Part shown: piece after piece, positions 1-13,800 of the stretch
Layout of the letters: each line of letters begins with the position of its first letter
Position numbering within the stretch: the first letter of the stretch is position 1
Source: Numida meleagris
Lineage: Eukaryota > Chordata > Aves > Galliformes > Numididae
Assembly: GCF_002078875.1 (NCBI RefSeq)
Contig: NC_034411.1
Location: 49,039,620-49,103,619, forward strand
Direction of reading: 5' to 3'
DNA: 64,000 bases
Notes under the pieces: model-generated
What the model was told of the DNA's origin: nothing
Seen by the model: only the letters and a program-made list of their open reading frames with translations
Database searches by the model: none
Made by a program: the position numbers and the translations under genes

Positions 1-63
1 AGACTGAGTAGAAGCTGTGCCACAGGAATAGCAAAAACTGGTGCCTGCTTCTTGATATTATTG

Positions 64-235
64 AAACTCTGCCCAGAGAGGTTGTGCAGTCTCCTTCTAT
101 GGAGATATTCAAGACCCATCTGGACACTTGCCTGTGCGACTTATTGTAGGGTACCTGCTTTAGTAGCGAGGTTGGACTCAGTGATCTCTTGAGGTCCCTT
201 CCAACTCCTGCAATTCTGCAATTCTGTGAATATGA
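64..235 (+). repeat. CR1 LINE 3' fragment
   Basis: Reads ctgcccagagaggttgtgca ... gaggtcccttccaactcctg and ends in attctgtgaatatg, the standard CR1 3' end with its degenerate ATTCTGTG tail. It is truncated at the 5' side, as most CR1 copies are. Confidence 0.85.
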
Positions 236-740
236 TATCTGGCATCAGGATCCTGTGTGACACTAGAGCTGTTGCCCTGTGATGACCAGCTGTGCTCTGC
301 CAGCCTCTGCCTTGCCTACACTGGTTATCAGCTTGGTTTCACCATGCCCTGCAGGTTGTGGTGGGACCAGGCTGGTGCAGGGACTTCTGCATGGGTTGAG
401 CTTTCACAGTGGTGTGACAGGGGTAGCTGAATCGCAGTGAAACCCCAGTCCTGTTAGTTGGACCCCTGTTGTGGGGATGCAATTCCACAGCATCTGGCAT
501 TAGGGAGCAGCTGGAGAGCTGTCCATAACACACTCTCTCCTTTCCTTGCCTTGACATTAGGTTCACTTGTGTTCTCCATGCAGCAGCCCCTGCAGTGCTC
601 CTCATCCCCAGGTGCCAGGTTTGGGGAGTGGGAGATGAATGGCAGTGTTGTGCCAGGCATACAGGCAGTGCCAGGCTCAGGGAGGGAGATGGAGGATCTC
701 AGCATCCGTTTTAAATCCTGCTGGGTTTTGAAGGGTTTCT

Positions 741-790
741 CTTTTTTTTTTTTTTTCCTGGTTTTTTTTTGTATTTTTTTTTTCATTTTT
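741..790. repeat. T-rich low-complexity block
   Basis: T runs of 15, 9, 7-10 and 5 separated by a few bases. No function suggested. Confidence 0.8.
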
Positions 791-1836
791 CAGCCATTTT
801 GAAGCTCATTGTATTATTACAGACTTGAACCAGAACCATTTTGAGTGACACCAGTTGCAGATTAAACTGGTGCTGAGTGAATGACTTGACTCTGATGGGA
901 AATCATTGGCACTGAGGAAATCTTGAGGAAAAATCTATGTAGAATGTATACGTGGAGTTGTAATGAACCCTTTAAAAATAGTTTATTGCAATCCTGCTGT
1001 CTGAATTGGAAGACGGATTTTGTATGTAATCATTTGGTTGTGAGAATAAATGTTTTGGTTTTTTTGTTTTTAATGGAGTTCCTGGCAATCATGGAGGTGG
1101 GAGTCTTGGTGATCTGTTGATAGGAGGTTTCTGGTTCTGAATGTTAAATTCTGTTTTATTGTTGTGATATACAAAAATAGCTGAAAAACCTCCTAAAATG
1201 TGAGAGTAAGTAGTAAGCAAAAAATGGAACATGGTAATAAATACGATGCAAATAGTTGTGGAGACCTCAGAGTAGGGTGATTGCTGGGTGAGATGGAGCT
1301 TCTCCCAGGTGGAGCATCTGCCCAGGATGCTTCTGTTCTGGGGCAGTATCTGACAGTGGCTAGGAGGAGGAGCTGGTATCATCTACTTCTGTCTGACAGA
1401 ACTCACGACAATGTTTGGTGATCATGATTTGTGTTAGTTTTGGTGGTGAGGCAAACCATTGTTGTTAAGTAATAAGGGGACAATGTAGAAAATGCAAAGT
1501 GTTGCCATTGCCCATGTCTGCTTCTTTATGTGACCGGACAAAGAATGGTATCTTCAGATACAGATTGGCACTGTTGTCATATGGTAAACTTAAGGTAAAC
1601 AAATGATCTCTCATACCTATAAGAGCCAGGCTAATATCGGCAAACACTAAAACTAATCAAGCCAAAATAGACTTGCTGGATGACCTTGTTTCTTATAAAT
1701 GTTTGTTACTGTTTTAATACTAGTGGACACAGATATTCTCACTATGATTCTTGTGTAGACTTGTGCATTAGTGTACTGACATTTCTTAAATGTAGATTTA
1801 TTATTTTAAAACTTAGTTTCCATTTTGTTCCCCAAG

Positions 1837-1887
1837 GCACGTAATGTTCCATTGGTTCAAGAAATAAACAAGAACTTTGCTGAAGAG
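1837..1887 (+). CDS. MTHFD1L: MTHFD1L exon E1 (51 nt)
   Basis: The acceptor is cccaag and the donor gtaagc, phase 0 at both ends, 17 codons reading [17 protein letters not shown]. This aligns with the helix of the MTHFD1 dehydrogenase domain that carries Tyr52 and Lys56 (YINVKLKAAEE). Here the Tyr position is Val and the Lys position is Asn, so the catalytic pair is absent. The exon is small but sits 76 bp before E2 in the same frame, which supports it strongly. The coding exon before it is not in the window. Confidence 0.88.
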
Positions 1888-4800
1888 GTAAGCTTTAGTT
1901 GATGTGCTCGCTATCAATTGTGAGCTACCTGCCTTTGGTAACTGTTGTGTTTTCTTTTGGCAGGTTGGTCTACATGTGATTCACATCTGTCTCCCTGAAG
2001 ACAGCAGCAAAGATGAGGTAACCTGAAGGACACTTCCTTTTTTGTTTTTGTCATGAACTCATATTTATTGCTGACTGTGGTTAGCACCTCCAATGGGTCT
2101 CTGTTAACTTAAAAGAGAACTGGGACTGTCTTATGTAGCAAGTGCCACTCCTGGACAGTTGCTGTCCCATAGAAGCCTGCGGCAGAATAGTCAGTCATGT
2201 TTTGTTTCTGTGCCTGGTATTTAACTGCAGCAACCCCTCATAGTGTCACAGACTGGATGTCTTTTGTATTGGTGGCAGCTCAGGACTAAGGCTTGCATGT
2301 GATATCCTATCTCCTACAGCCGCTCTTGTGACCTTAAATCTATTTATGGAGCTCTTGATTCTTGCCCAGGTTTTACTTGGGGGAAATCAGAGATTAATTG
2401 ATTTGGGGTGGTGACAGAGGGTTGAATAATTTTTACTATTTATTGATCTTGAAATGCTTGAAGTATGCATTAAAAAAATTCATCCACCCCAAATCACTAA
2501 AGAGCTCCCTTCTTACCTTGTTAAGGCATTAGCTTGGAGGTACAGTGCTAGCAGCAAGTATGTTCTAAATATAGCAAACAGTACTAATAGGCACAGTCCT
2601 GAGGTCTCTGATAGTAAAAAGAGCAAAGGAGCTTGTAATAAAAGATGCCTCTTTTCCCACCTGGCCTCCTTGTGCCTGGGAGATGTGATAACACTGTATG
2701 CCTGTGGATTTTGGGAACTGTTTTGTTGGTACACTTTGTTTTTAAAATGTTACTGTCTTGCACTATGACCTCAAAAGAGGCTTCCCCATATATTAAAAGG
2801 AACATTCCGCTTTCTGTTATCGTTTTGAGGGTAATGTATAGTCAGAGAGCCATGTAAGAAAGCTGGGCTTTTGAAACAAAGATCAAATAGACATTGTTGT
2901 GAGTTTATCTGCTCAGTAATGGTGGGAAATAGGTGGAATTGAGTGAGTATGGAGCAGCAGTTGCTGTTACTTTGGAGTAACATCATAGGAAGCAGCTGAA
3001 CTATGTTAGTAAGGGGGAAAACAGTATAAGCTACTTTTAACAAAGTTTCTACCAGTTTGCCCACCTCACCTGTTTGCTTGCTGTGACAATGCTTTTACCC
3101 TCTGACTGCTGCAGAACAACGTGTATCACTAGGAATCAGTACTGTACTTTAGATATCACAAAATTGAAAGGGTTGGAAGGGACTCCTGAGGATCTTCTAG
3201 TCCAACTCCCCTGTTCAGCAGGTAATATGAAGCAATCAAGGGCAGTTAATGCAGACTCAGATGTTGAATTTGAGCAACTATAAAAGGTTTGAACTCCCAT
3301 CTGGTTCATTACCTGAAGTTCATAATTATTTGTGCAGTGCCTTTTCAAAATGGCAACTCTTTGTAAGATCAGTGTCAGGTCTTAGGGTCAGGGTGCTTTT
3401 GATGAGGAAAATGAGTAACAGTATATGCTGTTGTAATAAAATGAATTTTCTCTTTGCTCTTCTGTTCATATAATTGATCTTTTAATGTGACAGCTTTTCA
3501 TACATGGTCTTTGTTGGGACATAAACTGGTTCTATTTTGAACTATGTTTTAATCAAGAATTCTTATTTCTAAAAGCATCCTCTGAAGTCACTACAGTGTT
3601 GAGCTTTTGCTGAGGTGTTGGCAGCAAAATGTCATATAATGTGTTGGCTTTGTAAAATGTTTGCAATAGAGTCAGGGTGGCTTAATTTGGTAAACCATAG
3701 AAACGTAGAACAGCGGAATCAGGTTATTACTTTTTTCATTTAAAAGTTGCAGTAGTATGTAGGGGAAGCAAAGGTAGCTGTAAACGCATTATTAAGAAAT
3801 AGGTTTTATCCTCTTGTGATTAGATTCTTCCATTATCTGTTATTCTGATCCTTAATGCTTTTTGTTAACTTCCTAGATTATCAATGAAATCTTGAGGCTT
3901 AATGAGGATCCTAATGTGCAGGGCCTTGCCCTTGACCTCCCAGAAAGCTCGTATAGCAGTAAGGTATTAAATGCTGTGACACCTGAGAAGGATGTGGATG
4001 GGTAAGTGAACCACAGAGGGGCTGATGTCGTAAAAATCAATTTTCCCTGATGCATTCCACTAATGGATTCCTCGGTCAAAGTGTCCAGCCGTGCTATTGA
4101 GTGGTGATAAAAGATGCAGCTGAATCTATGAGAAGTCTTTTTCTGAAGTCACACTGATCATTGTCTTTTAAATCTTTATGTGCTATACATTCAGGACATT
4201 ATCTTTTCAGAGAAACAAAAAACCTTTCTTCTTTGTATACAGGTATTACTTAGTTAAGGTACTTCAGTACTTGAATAATGCAAATGATATTCACACAGTC
4301 ATTCTGAACACAATTCCCAAAATATTTGCAAGAGGGACTAATGGAAGAAGTTGCAGGAGAGGTTTTAGTTTCCTTGCAGTGCTTTCTCCTTGTGGGAGAG
4401 CAAGCTGTAACCGTTTGGACCACTAGCAAAACTTTCCAGTCAGTCTTGAGTTGCCCTGCTCTCTGGAGAGGTATGGATTTCTGGGTCTGGGTCACCATTT
4501 TGGGAAAAATCTGAACATCTTGCAAATTAGTTGACTTTCCATTGTCTGGAGCGCTGGAGGTTGGCAGGAACACTTGTGCAGAAGCACCTTCTGTCTTCTC
4601 AGCAGCCTGTGTCATCCAGAAGGATGCATTACTCCAACTTTGTTTCCTCCAGCAGGGCTGATCTGGTTCCATGGGAGTCACTTCAGCATCTTGGCCCTGC
4701 ATGCCACATCTAACGCACCACAAAGCAGAGAGCTGTCTGTGTGTGATGAGCTCGTGTTTCTTGTTCCACTCTCAGGCTGCCTTCTGGCCTCTCTTGAAGC

Positions 4801-7800
4801 TCAGCGTCTGTCTAATAGGCATGTGGAATGGTGCAAATTAGCCAAGGAATGTGACTGTTGAAGGATTTACTTTTATGAGTTGTTTGCTCTTGGGATTATT
4901 TGTGATATAGGTTTTACTGATGATTTACATCGCACAAAGTTTTTTTTTTTTTTATTGCTATACTTTTCCATTGCAGGTTATCTGATGTAAACCTGGGACG
5001 CTTGGTACGTGGAGAAGGCTGCGACTACTTGGTTTCTCCTACTGCTGGTGCCGTGATGGAGCTTCTTGAAGATCTGGGTGAGTTGTTCTATCATGACTAC
5101 AGTATTAATTCTAACATAGCTAAAATCTTAGTGTTCTCACCATGTTTTATTTTCTGATTTGTTTTGTTTTCCCACCTGGAACATATCTGTTTCCTGCCAG
5201 TGAAGATCCTCAGTGAGATCTGCGTGTAATACTTGAATAAATAAGTCTTGGTTCCACAGTTTAGGAAAATCAGGCTAAGATTACCTGCCATCTGCATGAC
5301 ATTCAATCTCACTGAAGCCACCTGAGACATCTGAGTCTTCAAAAACCTAAAATATTTTGGATGTAAACATTACCAAGGATTTCACATGCCAGTTTTGATT
5401 AATATGAGCATTTGAAGAAATTCAGGTCTGCTTGTGAATAGCTGCTGAGTGGATCCTTTTTTGGAGGTTGGATAGTATAAGTGCTAGCAATGAAATGGCA
5501 GATTTAAACTGATGGCTTTGCAGCTTGTGAAGATGATGTTGGTTCAAGGCAATGCTTCAGAAATAGCCTCTCATGGCAATTCAACATTGTTGAGACAAGG
5601 ATTTATGTAACAGAACTGTAAACATGGTCAAGTGTACTTTGTAACAAATATGCGTGGAAGGATGTGTGAAAATAAAATACCAGCACACCAAAAGAGCAAT
5701 ATTTGCTTACTGGAATTTGAGAGTCCCAAGGAAACAACTTAACCTGTGGTTTGTGTTGCTCCATGGGCTTCAAGTTGCCTTTGATGCTGTGGTTGAGGGG
5801 GAGCATGGAGCTGCCGTGTGGTGATGTGGTTTTCTGGCTGGTCCTGGGGGCATCACTTGAATGCTGTGTGTGGGTTGGTGGGGCTTGGTGTCAGCTGCGC
5901 TCTATAACACCTCGTGTTTGTCCTGCAGATGGGAAGACAGTACTGCTGGTGGGTATCAGTGGGGCCTTGGGGTCCTCCTTGCAGTGCCTATTGCAGAGAC
6001 GGGGAGCCACCACCAGCAGCTGCCACTGGAAGTCAGCCAGGCTGCAGAGCAAGGTGAGACCTCTCCTCCGGCATCCCTCAGACATAAGAGATGTCAGATG
6101 GATAAGCCATACAAGCTCCCCGGTGAGGTGATTTTTCCCTGTTGTGATGCCACTGTGGCACTGGAGCGTGCTGGGAGCCAGCCCACATGGGCTAGAGTGG
6201 CTTCTCCCTGCTTGCTCAAAAACAATACTCTGACAGACAGGCGCTTGTACTGGAATATATACATAGCATCTTTTGTAACGTTTTTACTTTATGCTGGTTG
6301 CTGTGAGAGGAAGAATACAAAGTTACAGCTTGAAGCAAATGTGTGCAGATCTCCCTTTTTCCTTCTGTCCCTGCAAGAGCAATTCATAGAACCGTAAAAT
6401 CATTAAGGTTAGAAAATACCACTAAGATCACCAAGTCCAACCACCAACCCATCACCGCAATCCACAATAAGTGCTCCTCAATGCTATATTCACATGTTTC
6501 TTGAACACCTCCAGGGATAGTGACTCCACTGCCTCCCTGGGCAGTCTGTTCCAATACCTCACCATTCTTTCTGAGAAGAAATTTTTCCTAATTTCAACCT
6601 GAACCTCTCCTGGCACAACTGGAGGCCGTTACCTCTTGTCCTATCACAAGTGTCTGCTTGATAGTATCTTTGTCATCTACATGAAATCACTTGCACTGTA
6701 TTGTCTTTCAGATATGTAAATGCAGACTCTTTTGTGGTAAGGACCTTCTCTTCATCTTTGAAGAGAATTGTGAGAGGATTTGAGAAGTTCACAGGTCCAA
6801 ATTCGAAGGATTTCATATACCGTACACTGCATGTTGCTTTTTGCAGAGCTTTTATCAGCAATTTCTAAACTGATATGGCTTCCTGCTGATTTTCCCATTT
6901 TGTCCCACAGTCCCAAGTTTTGCCACAGCTTTGTCATGCAGAGGTCCCCACTCCACACAGTGACTGTCACCTTGCATTGCACAGCACAGGCCGCACGGTG
7001 GCAGCCAACTCAACGTGATGGTGTCTGGCCCCTAGGCTGGAGCCGAAGGGCAGGAGGAGGAAACACCCGTAAGCAGCTGTGACAGTCCAAAAGTCTTTTG
7101 GCAACCCCGTGTTTTCACAGCTGCTGATGTTTTTGTTAGGCCTGTCTCATTTCTGTGCTTCGAGAGACTGACAAGGCTTAGGGAATGTATGCTCCTCTCT
7201 GAGATGAAGTGTGATGATCTTTGTCATTCTTATTGGGTTTGAGGACTGCTTTGGGCTGGATGGGGAGGTGCTGGGATACCAGAGGTATTTCTGCTGGGTC
7301 ACAACAAAGGGCTTGGACCTGGTCAGAGTTGCTGTGCTGTCTTCCTGCTGGAGAAAGATCTGTTTCCTCCCCTCCAGATGCTTTCCCATCACCAAGCCTT
7401 GCTGTTTGGCATTCCCCATAGCTTACCTCTCACAGCAAGTCACTGATGGGAAACAGAGTATGAGGCCGAAGTAGGAGGAAGCTGGAGGCTCTGCACATCA
7501 GTCTTCCTGAGTTCATTTTAACTTCTGGCTGCAAAGGAGATTCTGCTTTGCCTGAAGGACTCATCTGCCGCGCTCTGGGGAAACTGACCTTCCTCTTCTT
7601 CACCTGTAAGCCCACAGTGTTGCCAGTAACCCTGAGCACTGCTCAGCCTGGCTCTTGTAGTTAACTCTGGGCTGTAGGTAATGTTGAATATGTGCATGGA
7701 AGGTTGTCCTGTATAGCACTCTCAGAAGTCTGACAGTCAAAAACCAAGCACTGACCTCTTACACAGCAGCTAGGCTCTGCTGCCTTGTGGCAACCTGTAT

Positions 7801-10800
7801 TTGCAGTATGGCACTGCTAGATAACATGATTATAGCTGATAAGATTTTATTTTCTCTTGCTTTGATACACTAATTAAGCAAAGGCAGTATAAAGGCTTAC
7901 GAAGTTTCTTCTCTTGAGATTTTTTTCTTTCAATTTCAAGTAAGCAAATTCATTGGTTGATACAGACATTTTTCCAAGACTTGGAAAAATTCATTCATGT
8001 TTTGTTTTTCTGCATAATACACTGACTTCGAGTGTGGTTATGCACTTCTGCTCCTTCCTCTGAAAGTTACACTTCTGCAATAGCATTCTTTGAGCTGTTT
8101 ATAGTTATGATGTATGATAGTGTAATAATTTCACTCTCAAAGTGAGAAATGAACTTATGAAGAATATGAACTTTTCATTGAGTTGCACTTGTTTTGCAGT
8201 ACATACCAGCGGAAGATGGAGTTTAAGGCTAGATGTATACTTTGTGTCTTAGTCTGTTGACAGTGCTCATTTGCACTGAATCACAAATCCCAAACCTAAC
8301 GATGTAATACATTTTTGAAGCACATATTGTTACCTTTTAGTAGCTGATTTGTTCCTTTTGTTAAAGGACAGCATCACATCAATTGTTTTATTTAACAATT
8401 ATGTTGATTTAAATGAGAAACCTAACACTAACATATAGGTTTTTTGGTTGTTTTTTTTTTTTTTTTTGGGTCAGGATTTGTCACAGTGGACTTGTTGCCA
8501 CTTCTTTCACTTGTGCGCTTTTGCAAACATATTTTGAAAATGATAAAGATGCAGGTATGTTTTACTACACTTTAGAAATATTTTAACAGCGTAGAACTAG
8601 CTCTGCTGACAAACATAATATCACATAACATTTGACTCAATAGTTACTACACATGCTTCTGTAAAGCACATCTTTTCTGTCCCATCTCAGGAAGAGGAAT
8701 CAAGATAAAAAATGGGACACTTTAATTTCCTTGATGTGACCTGCATGATTAATTGACACACTTTACATGTTTCTCCCTCTCTCCTTGTATTGTTTAAGGT
8801 GAACAGATTATTAATGCTTCCTTTTGTTCCACTTTGTGTTGACTTAATTTTAGCTATTGCAAATGATCATTGTGACACAGCTGAGCCATGTTCTTTAACA
8901 CTTTTGAGCTTCCTGGGTTTTCAGAAGAAATTTCAGAAGGTTCTGACACAGCTGTGTGTAGTTGCTATGCAGAAAAGCTGCTATTTTTGCATTAATATAT
9001 TTGATGTGAAATAAAATACGAAGTAAGATATAAGGACTTGAGCGTTTTGGGGGATATAGGTAAGATGTTATCCTTGTGCCAAGCTTTGCATAGGTAACTC
9101 TTTGAAATACAAAGAATGATCTGGTGACATATTTTCAGGAACATCTTACTTGATAGTTCCATTTTTAAAGAAGAAACAAGAGTCGATTCAGTATTACAGG
9201 CAAAGAATGAGAACTGATGTGCTTAATCTTTTATCATGCTAGAATTAGGATATTTCTGTAGTTTGGGAGGAGATTACCAAATAGATTCAACTCTAACTAT
9301 ATAGCTTATTCTCTTAACAAAACATGGATAATACTTAGTACCTATAAAGAGACTGAATTTCAGTTCAGTCACGATTATGTGTAGTTTAAGAGACCCTCTG
9401 TTGACTGCAGTCTATTTTTTCTTAAGGCCAGCACTTAAGCTTCAGATTATTTGACATCTCTTAGTCATTCACTGTCCTACTTTCACTGTTTTGATAAGAT
9501 GAAGAGCCTTGGTAGTGGTAGAAAGGTGCACTTCATACTGCTAGGCACAGGTGAAATGACAGAACATGAGAATGGCCATGCAGATTCTATGAAAGGGGAG
9601 GAATGAGAGGCTGCACAGAGTTTCTAATGACATTGCTGTAGGTGCAGTGGCTTTTTCTGTTTCTTTGCATGCACCATGGCAGAATGCTACGGTATGCTTT
9701 GCAGGAAGAGACTTCAGCCTGCAGTAGAGGTGCCCAGCAGAGGAACTGATGGGGAAGAAGGGTGTGGGTGGCACTGTGTACTCAGTTAGTACCTCCAGCT
9801 GCCAGGGTGTCTGCAGAGGTCGGTCATGGCAGCTGTGAAATGCAGTGTTTGGCAGTAAGGCTAAATAGTTTGTAGCCTTTTATTCCCATGAGCCCCTCCT
9901 ACTTTCATTTTCAATTGTAGTGTCATACTCTCAGGAAGAGACTGCACATTGGCATTATGAGCAAGACAGAGAACAGTGAGTAAGGCACAATGGATCATTT
10001 TATAGGACCACTGCAATTATTTAAAAGCAAAAAACCAAAACGTTTGTGCAGGCATGATGACAAAATAGTCTTTCAGTTATCTGGAATGTACGGTTACTCT
10101 GTACCATTATCATTAACTACTTGGCTTGAGTGTCTGCGTTGTTGTTTCAACATTCGGTGATCTATCTTGGGAATGGGTGGTTCCTCTTAATCTGCTTCTA
10201 CTTAAATCTTGGTGGAGAGAGCTGTATTTTGTTATGAGGTAAGGTTTCAGATTATTTGTTGGCATGGCTCTTCCCAACTGAAATAATATTTAATGGAGAG
10301 AACGCAGGACAGTACTTGAGTATTGCCTTACTCTGTCTCTAACCCACTGCCTAGCACACTGCCGACAGTTCTGTGTGATGCCGTTGCTGGTTCCCATGGG
10401 CTGGGACGCAGCACTTCCACCAGCAGCACTGCCTGACGGGTCACCCCGCGGCCACCTGTCAATAGCTCCTCAGCCTCCTGGCAACAGTTGCCTGACGCAT
10501 CTGGTTCCGATCAGATGCATCCTCTGTCTAGAGACTGCGCAGCATGTTTGCGAGGGAGGTTGGATGTGATGATTTCATAGGTCTTTTCCATCTCTAATGT
10601 CTGTGATTTACTTCTGATTTAGGAGATAAAGCCTGCACATGCCTCCCAAGGTTTTAGTGATTTATGAGCAGTCAAAAGAATAGGTTTTGGCAAAAAGGAC
10701 AAGAAAAAAAAAAAAGGTAGCTCAGGGGCACGACTTATTTCAAGGGAACCCATATTGCCCCGATGGAGATGAATCTCTTCCAACAACACCCAAAATTCTT

Positions 10801-13800
10801 GAAGCAACTGTTTTACTTCCAGTGGACTCATTCTCTCAGTCAAACAGGTTTCTGCATGTAATTTTCTAAAATAACACCAAGGGACGAAAAAAAATCCATA
10901 AATTTTTACATATACTTCATAGACTGTCCACTAACCTTATAAACATTTGCATGTGAAAACACTTGTTTATAGCAAGAGAGTTGAATTTATATTTCTACTT
11001 TTTTTCCCCCCTCTTCTTTATGTTACTTATTTTTTGAAATGAGGAAAAGGTCAGGCTGGATCACTCTCTGAGCAACCTGATCTAGCTGTATGTACCTCTG
11101 TTCATTGCAGGGGAGTGAAGAGAGATGGCCTTTTGAGGTCCCTTCCAACACAAATTATGTTATGATTCCATGAAAAGGAAATCATGGGAGGAGGGCTCTG
11201 AGCTCAGTACATCCTCAGCCTATAGGACAACCGTTCTGTGCCCTGTGATAAATTTTTTTTCATGGTGGCAGTAGGGTAGGGCAATGAGGTGAAGGGTTTG
11301 TCTATTTTTTCAATGCTCTTATGGATACGAGCAACTTCAGCCATCCAGTGTGCTAATGTTGTCTATAAAATCGATTGTGTTCAGCTGTTAACATCTTTGA
11401 ACATAATGATTCGTAGTCATAGAAATGAATGTTTGGGCAGTTGTTTTCTGTCACTATAGTTACTTATGATAGAATTGATCTGATATATGTTGTCTGAAAA
11501 TTTATCAAGATTATATCTTGTTGCATACAACTCTCAGCTGGTTCATAGCTTCATGATGTGAAGCAGTGTATGAAGCTCAGAATCCCTGTCCCAGAGGCTT
11601 TGCATGGAATGATATTCCTGACCATCAGTATATGAATTATAACTGATAGAATATGAATTACATTTTTGTTACGAAAATACTGTATACATGTAACTGGAAA
11701 TAATAACTGTTTTTCTCTGTGTTGATGTTATGGTAGCAGCTGCCTTGTTTTGTAGGAGAGGTTTGCTTCTTGTACTCTCGGTACACAAGAGTGTACTGAG
11801 TACAGTGTCATTTTATCCAAATTTGCGTGCAAATTCCACAGTATAATTTGACTTGACACTGGTCAAGCATTACTACTTATGTGACCTCCTAGGAGTGGCA
11901 TGTAAGCTGATACTTGCAGCAGACACAGAAGCATAGGCAATTTGGATAAGACTGAATGGCTGTTGAGACTGTATGTTTGCAGGCAATCATAGGACTTCTA
12001 GTTGAAGCCTGAATTGGCTTGTAGCATTAGTCATCTGTCAAGCAAGTAAGCCTTCTCCCACACATTTGGCTATGTTTCCACATGTGAATCTCTGAGGAGG
12101 GTTAGACCATCCATGTGTCCTCTCAGGAGACTGAGCTTTCTTAGCTTTCTGCCTTTTCCGCCGCAGTTCCCCTCCTGGATGCTCAGCTGTGCCAAAAACG
12201 TGCTATCCTGATAGAATTTGTAGCTGTTCTTTCTTGGCAGGAGTGCTGGGCAGAGATGCATCAGAGCACTGTTGGCCAAAAAAGAAGCTGGAGTGCTTGT
12301 CAGTCACAAATCAGTTCACTGAGAGGTTTCTGAAGATTGTGACAGTTGGCATTTATTTACATTTTTCAAAAAAATTTCCAAAATTGCTGTCTCTCTGATA
12401 AGATTTTTGGGTCAATGCTGTGCCCATATTTCCTGTTTGAGTGGATCTTTATACATCTGTCTCTGGTGCTATCCCTTGTCTCATGTTGATTCCAATAATT
12501 GTTACAGAGCCCTGTTACAGAATAGGGAGGAAAGAAAGACACTTATTTCTTTGATTGTAAGAATTTTTAAGTAAGCATTTTTGCTCCAACATCTGTAAGG
12601 CTGAACTAAATCAGAGACACTGATTAGCAAACATGAGCTGAGAGGGGAAAAGAAGCTTTAATTGGTATGCTTCAAAGGCATTGATGTTTGCAGATCGGGT
12701 CATCTTGTGTTTCTGAGAGTTGTCTAAGTTTTTTCATTCAGATAAGCTGACTGTACTCTTCATAATTACCTACTTACTGTCTTTCAGTTGTTCTCTTTAA
12801 TTCTCTCCAAGTTACTTTATTGGACAGTACTTTGAACAATGATGGGGCTTATTTGATGAAAATGTGTAATTCCCATAAAATGTAATTGGCGCTGTCTCTG
12901 ACTCTACTTCCTCAATTTACAGGTTGGGTATTTTTGGTGTTTTTTTTTTTTTTTTTCCAATTTTAAATGCTGTTGTTCATAAATTTAATGTGTGGTAAGA
13001 ATCCATCCATCGGTTTGGATTTTGTTTGCAAAAACTCTGCTCAAAATATTATTGCTTATATAATTGGAAAATAATTTGCATATTCAAGAATGTACTTCTA
13101 AGATTAAATACTTCTTTTTTTTTGGGGGGGGGGGGGGTGTTTGGATTTTGGGCTATTCATAGCTTCATCATGCAGATGTGGTGGTAGTTGACAGTCCGAA
13201 GCCTGACAGTGTCCCTGTGAGCTGGCTAAAACCTGGAACCACCATCATCAACTGTTCTCCTGACTTGCTGTCAGGTAAGCAAAGTTAAAAGTGAGCAGTT
13301 CTTGAAAGTGACATACAACAAGTCTTTGAAAAAAAGTGTGTGGCATGTTAGTGACCACAGTTTGTGATCAAAAGCTACATTTTTGGGAGGGAGCCTTTGA
13401 CGGTGGGTGTTTGTACACAGGGGATGAATACATGTATCTCTGATGTGTAAATAAGAAAAAAATGTCAGGTGAAGGAGGAGATACTGGAATAGATTCTTCA
13501 CACCAGGATTGTTAAATTAGCAGTGATCCCATGGATTCATTCAGAGGTCATTGGATGACCTGTTATTTCAGCATTGGTTTGTACAGCCTGTTACCTTTTG
13601 AATTCTGCCGTCTCAACTGGAGGGTGGGTTAAAGATGAGATGGGAAGAATATTTGCAAAATGCAACGCAGAGAATGATGTGGGAGGGACTAGATAAATAA
13701 TGCATATCTCAGAGAAGGCAAGATGTCCCCTGCAACTCTTACTCATACAAAATAAATTTGTATTTCTCTTTCCTCACTCCCTTTAATATAATCTAGTTGG

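Larger units (their letters stand above)
1..1836 (+). other. MTHFD1L intron upstream of E1 (3' part)
   Basis: No exon or gene is supported. It holds a CR1 tail near the left edge and a T-rich block at about 741-790. Short open frames here have no recognisable content. Confidence 0.8.
6054..13162 (+). other. Intron E5-E6 (7109 bp)
   Basis: It contains CR1 fragments at about 6385-6655 (reverse), 10552-10610 and 11044-11172, poly-T runs at 8451-8467 and 12941-12956, and the T9-G14 block at 13115-13137. No other coding or RNA gene is supported. Confidence 0.9.

Noticed and set aside
3697..3720. Short CR1-like string accatagaaacgtagaacag
   Set aside because: Too short and diverged to call.
4250..4723. 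157-codon antisense open frame
   Set aside because: Low-information sequence within an intron; no recognised motif and no promoter evidence.
5861..6397. 178-codon open frame across E5
   Set aside because: Reads E5 in a wrong phase and runs through both splice sites; the correct frame gives the MTHFD1L sequence DGKTVLLVG.
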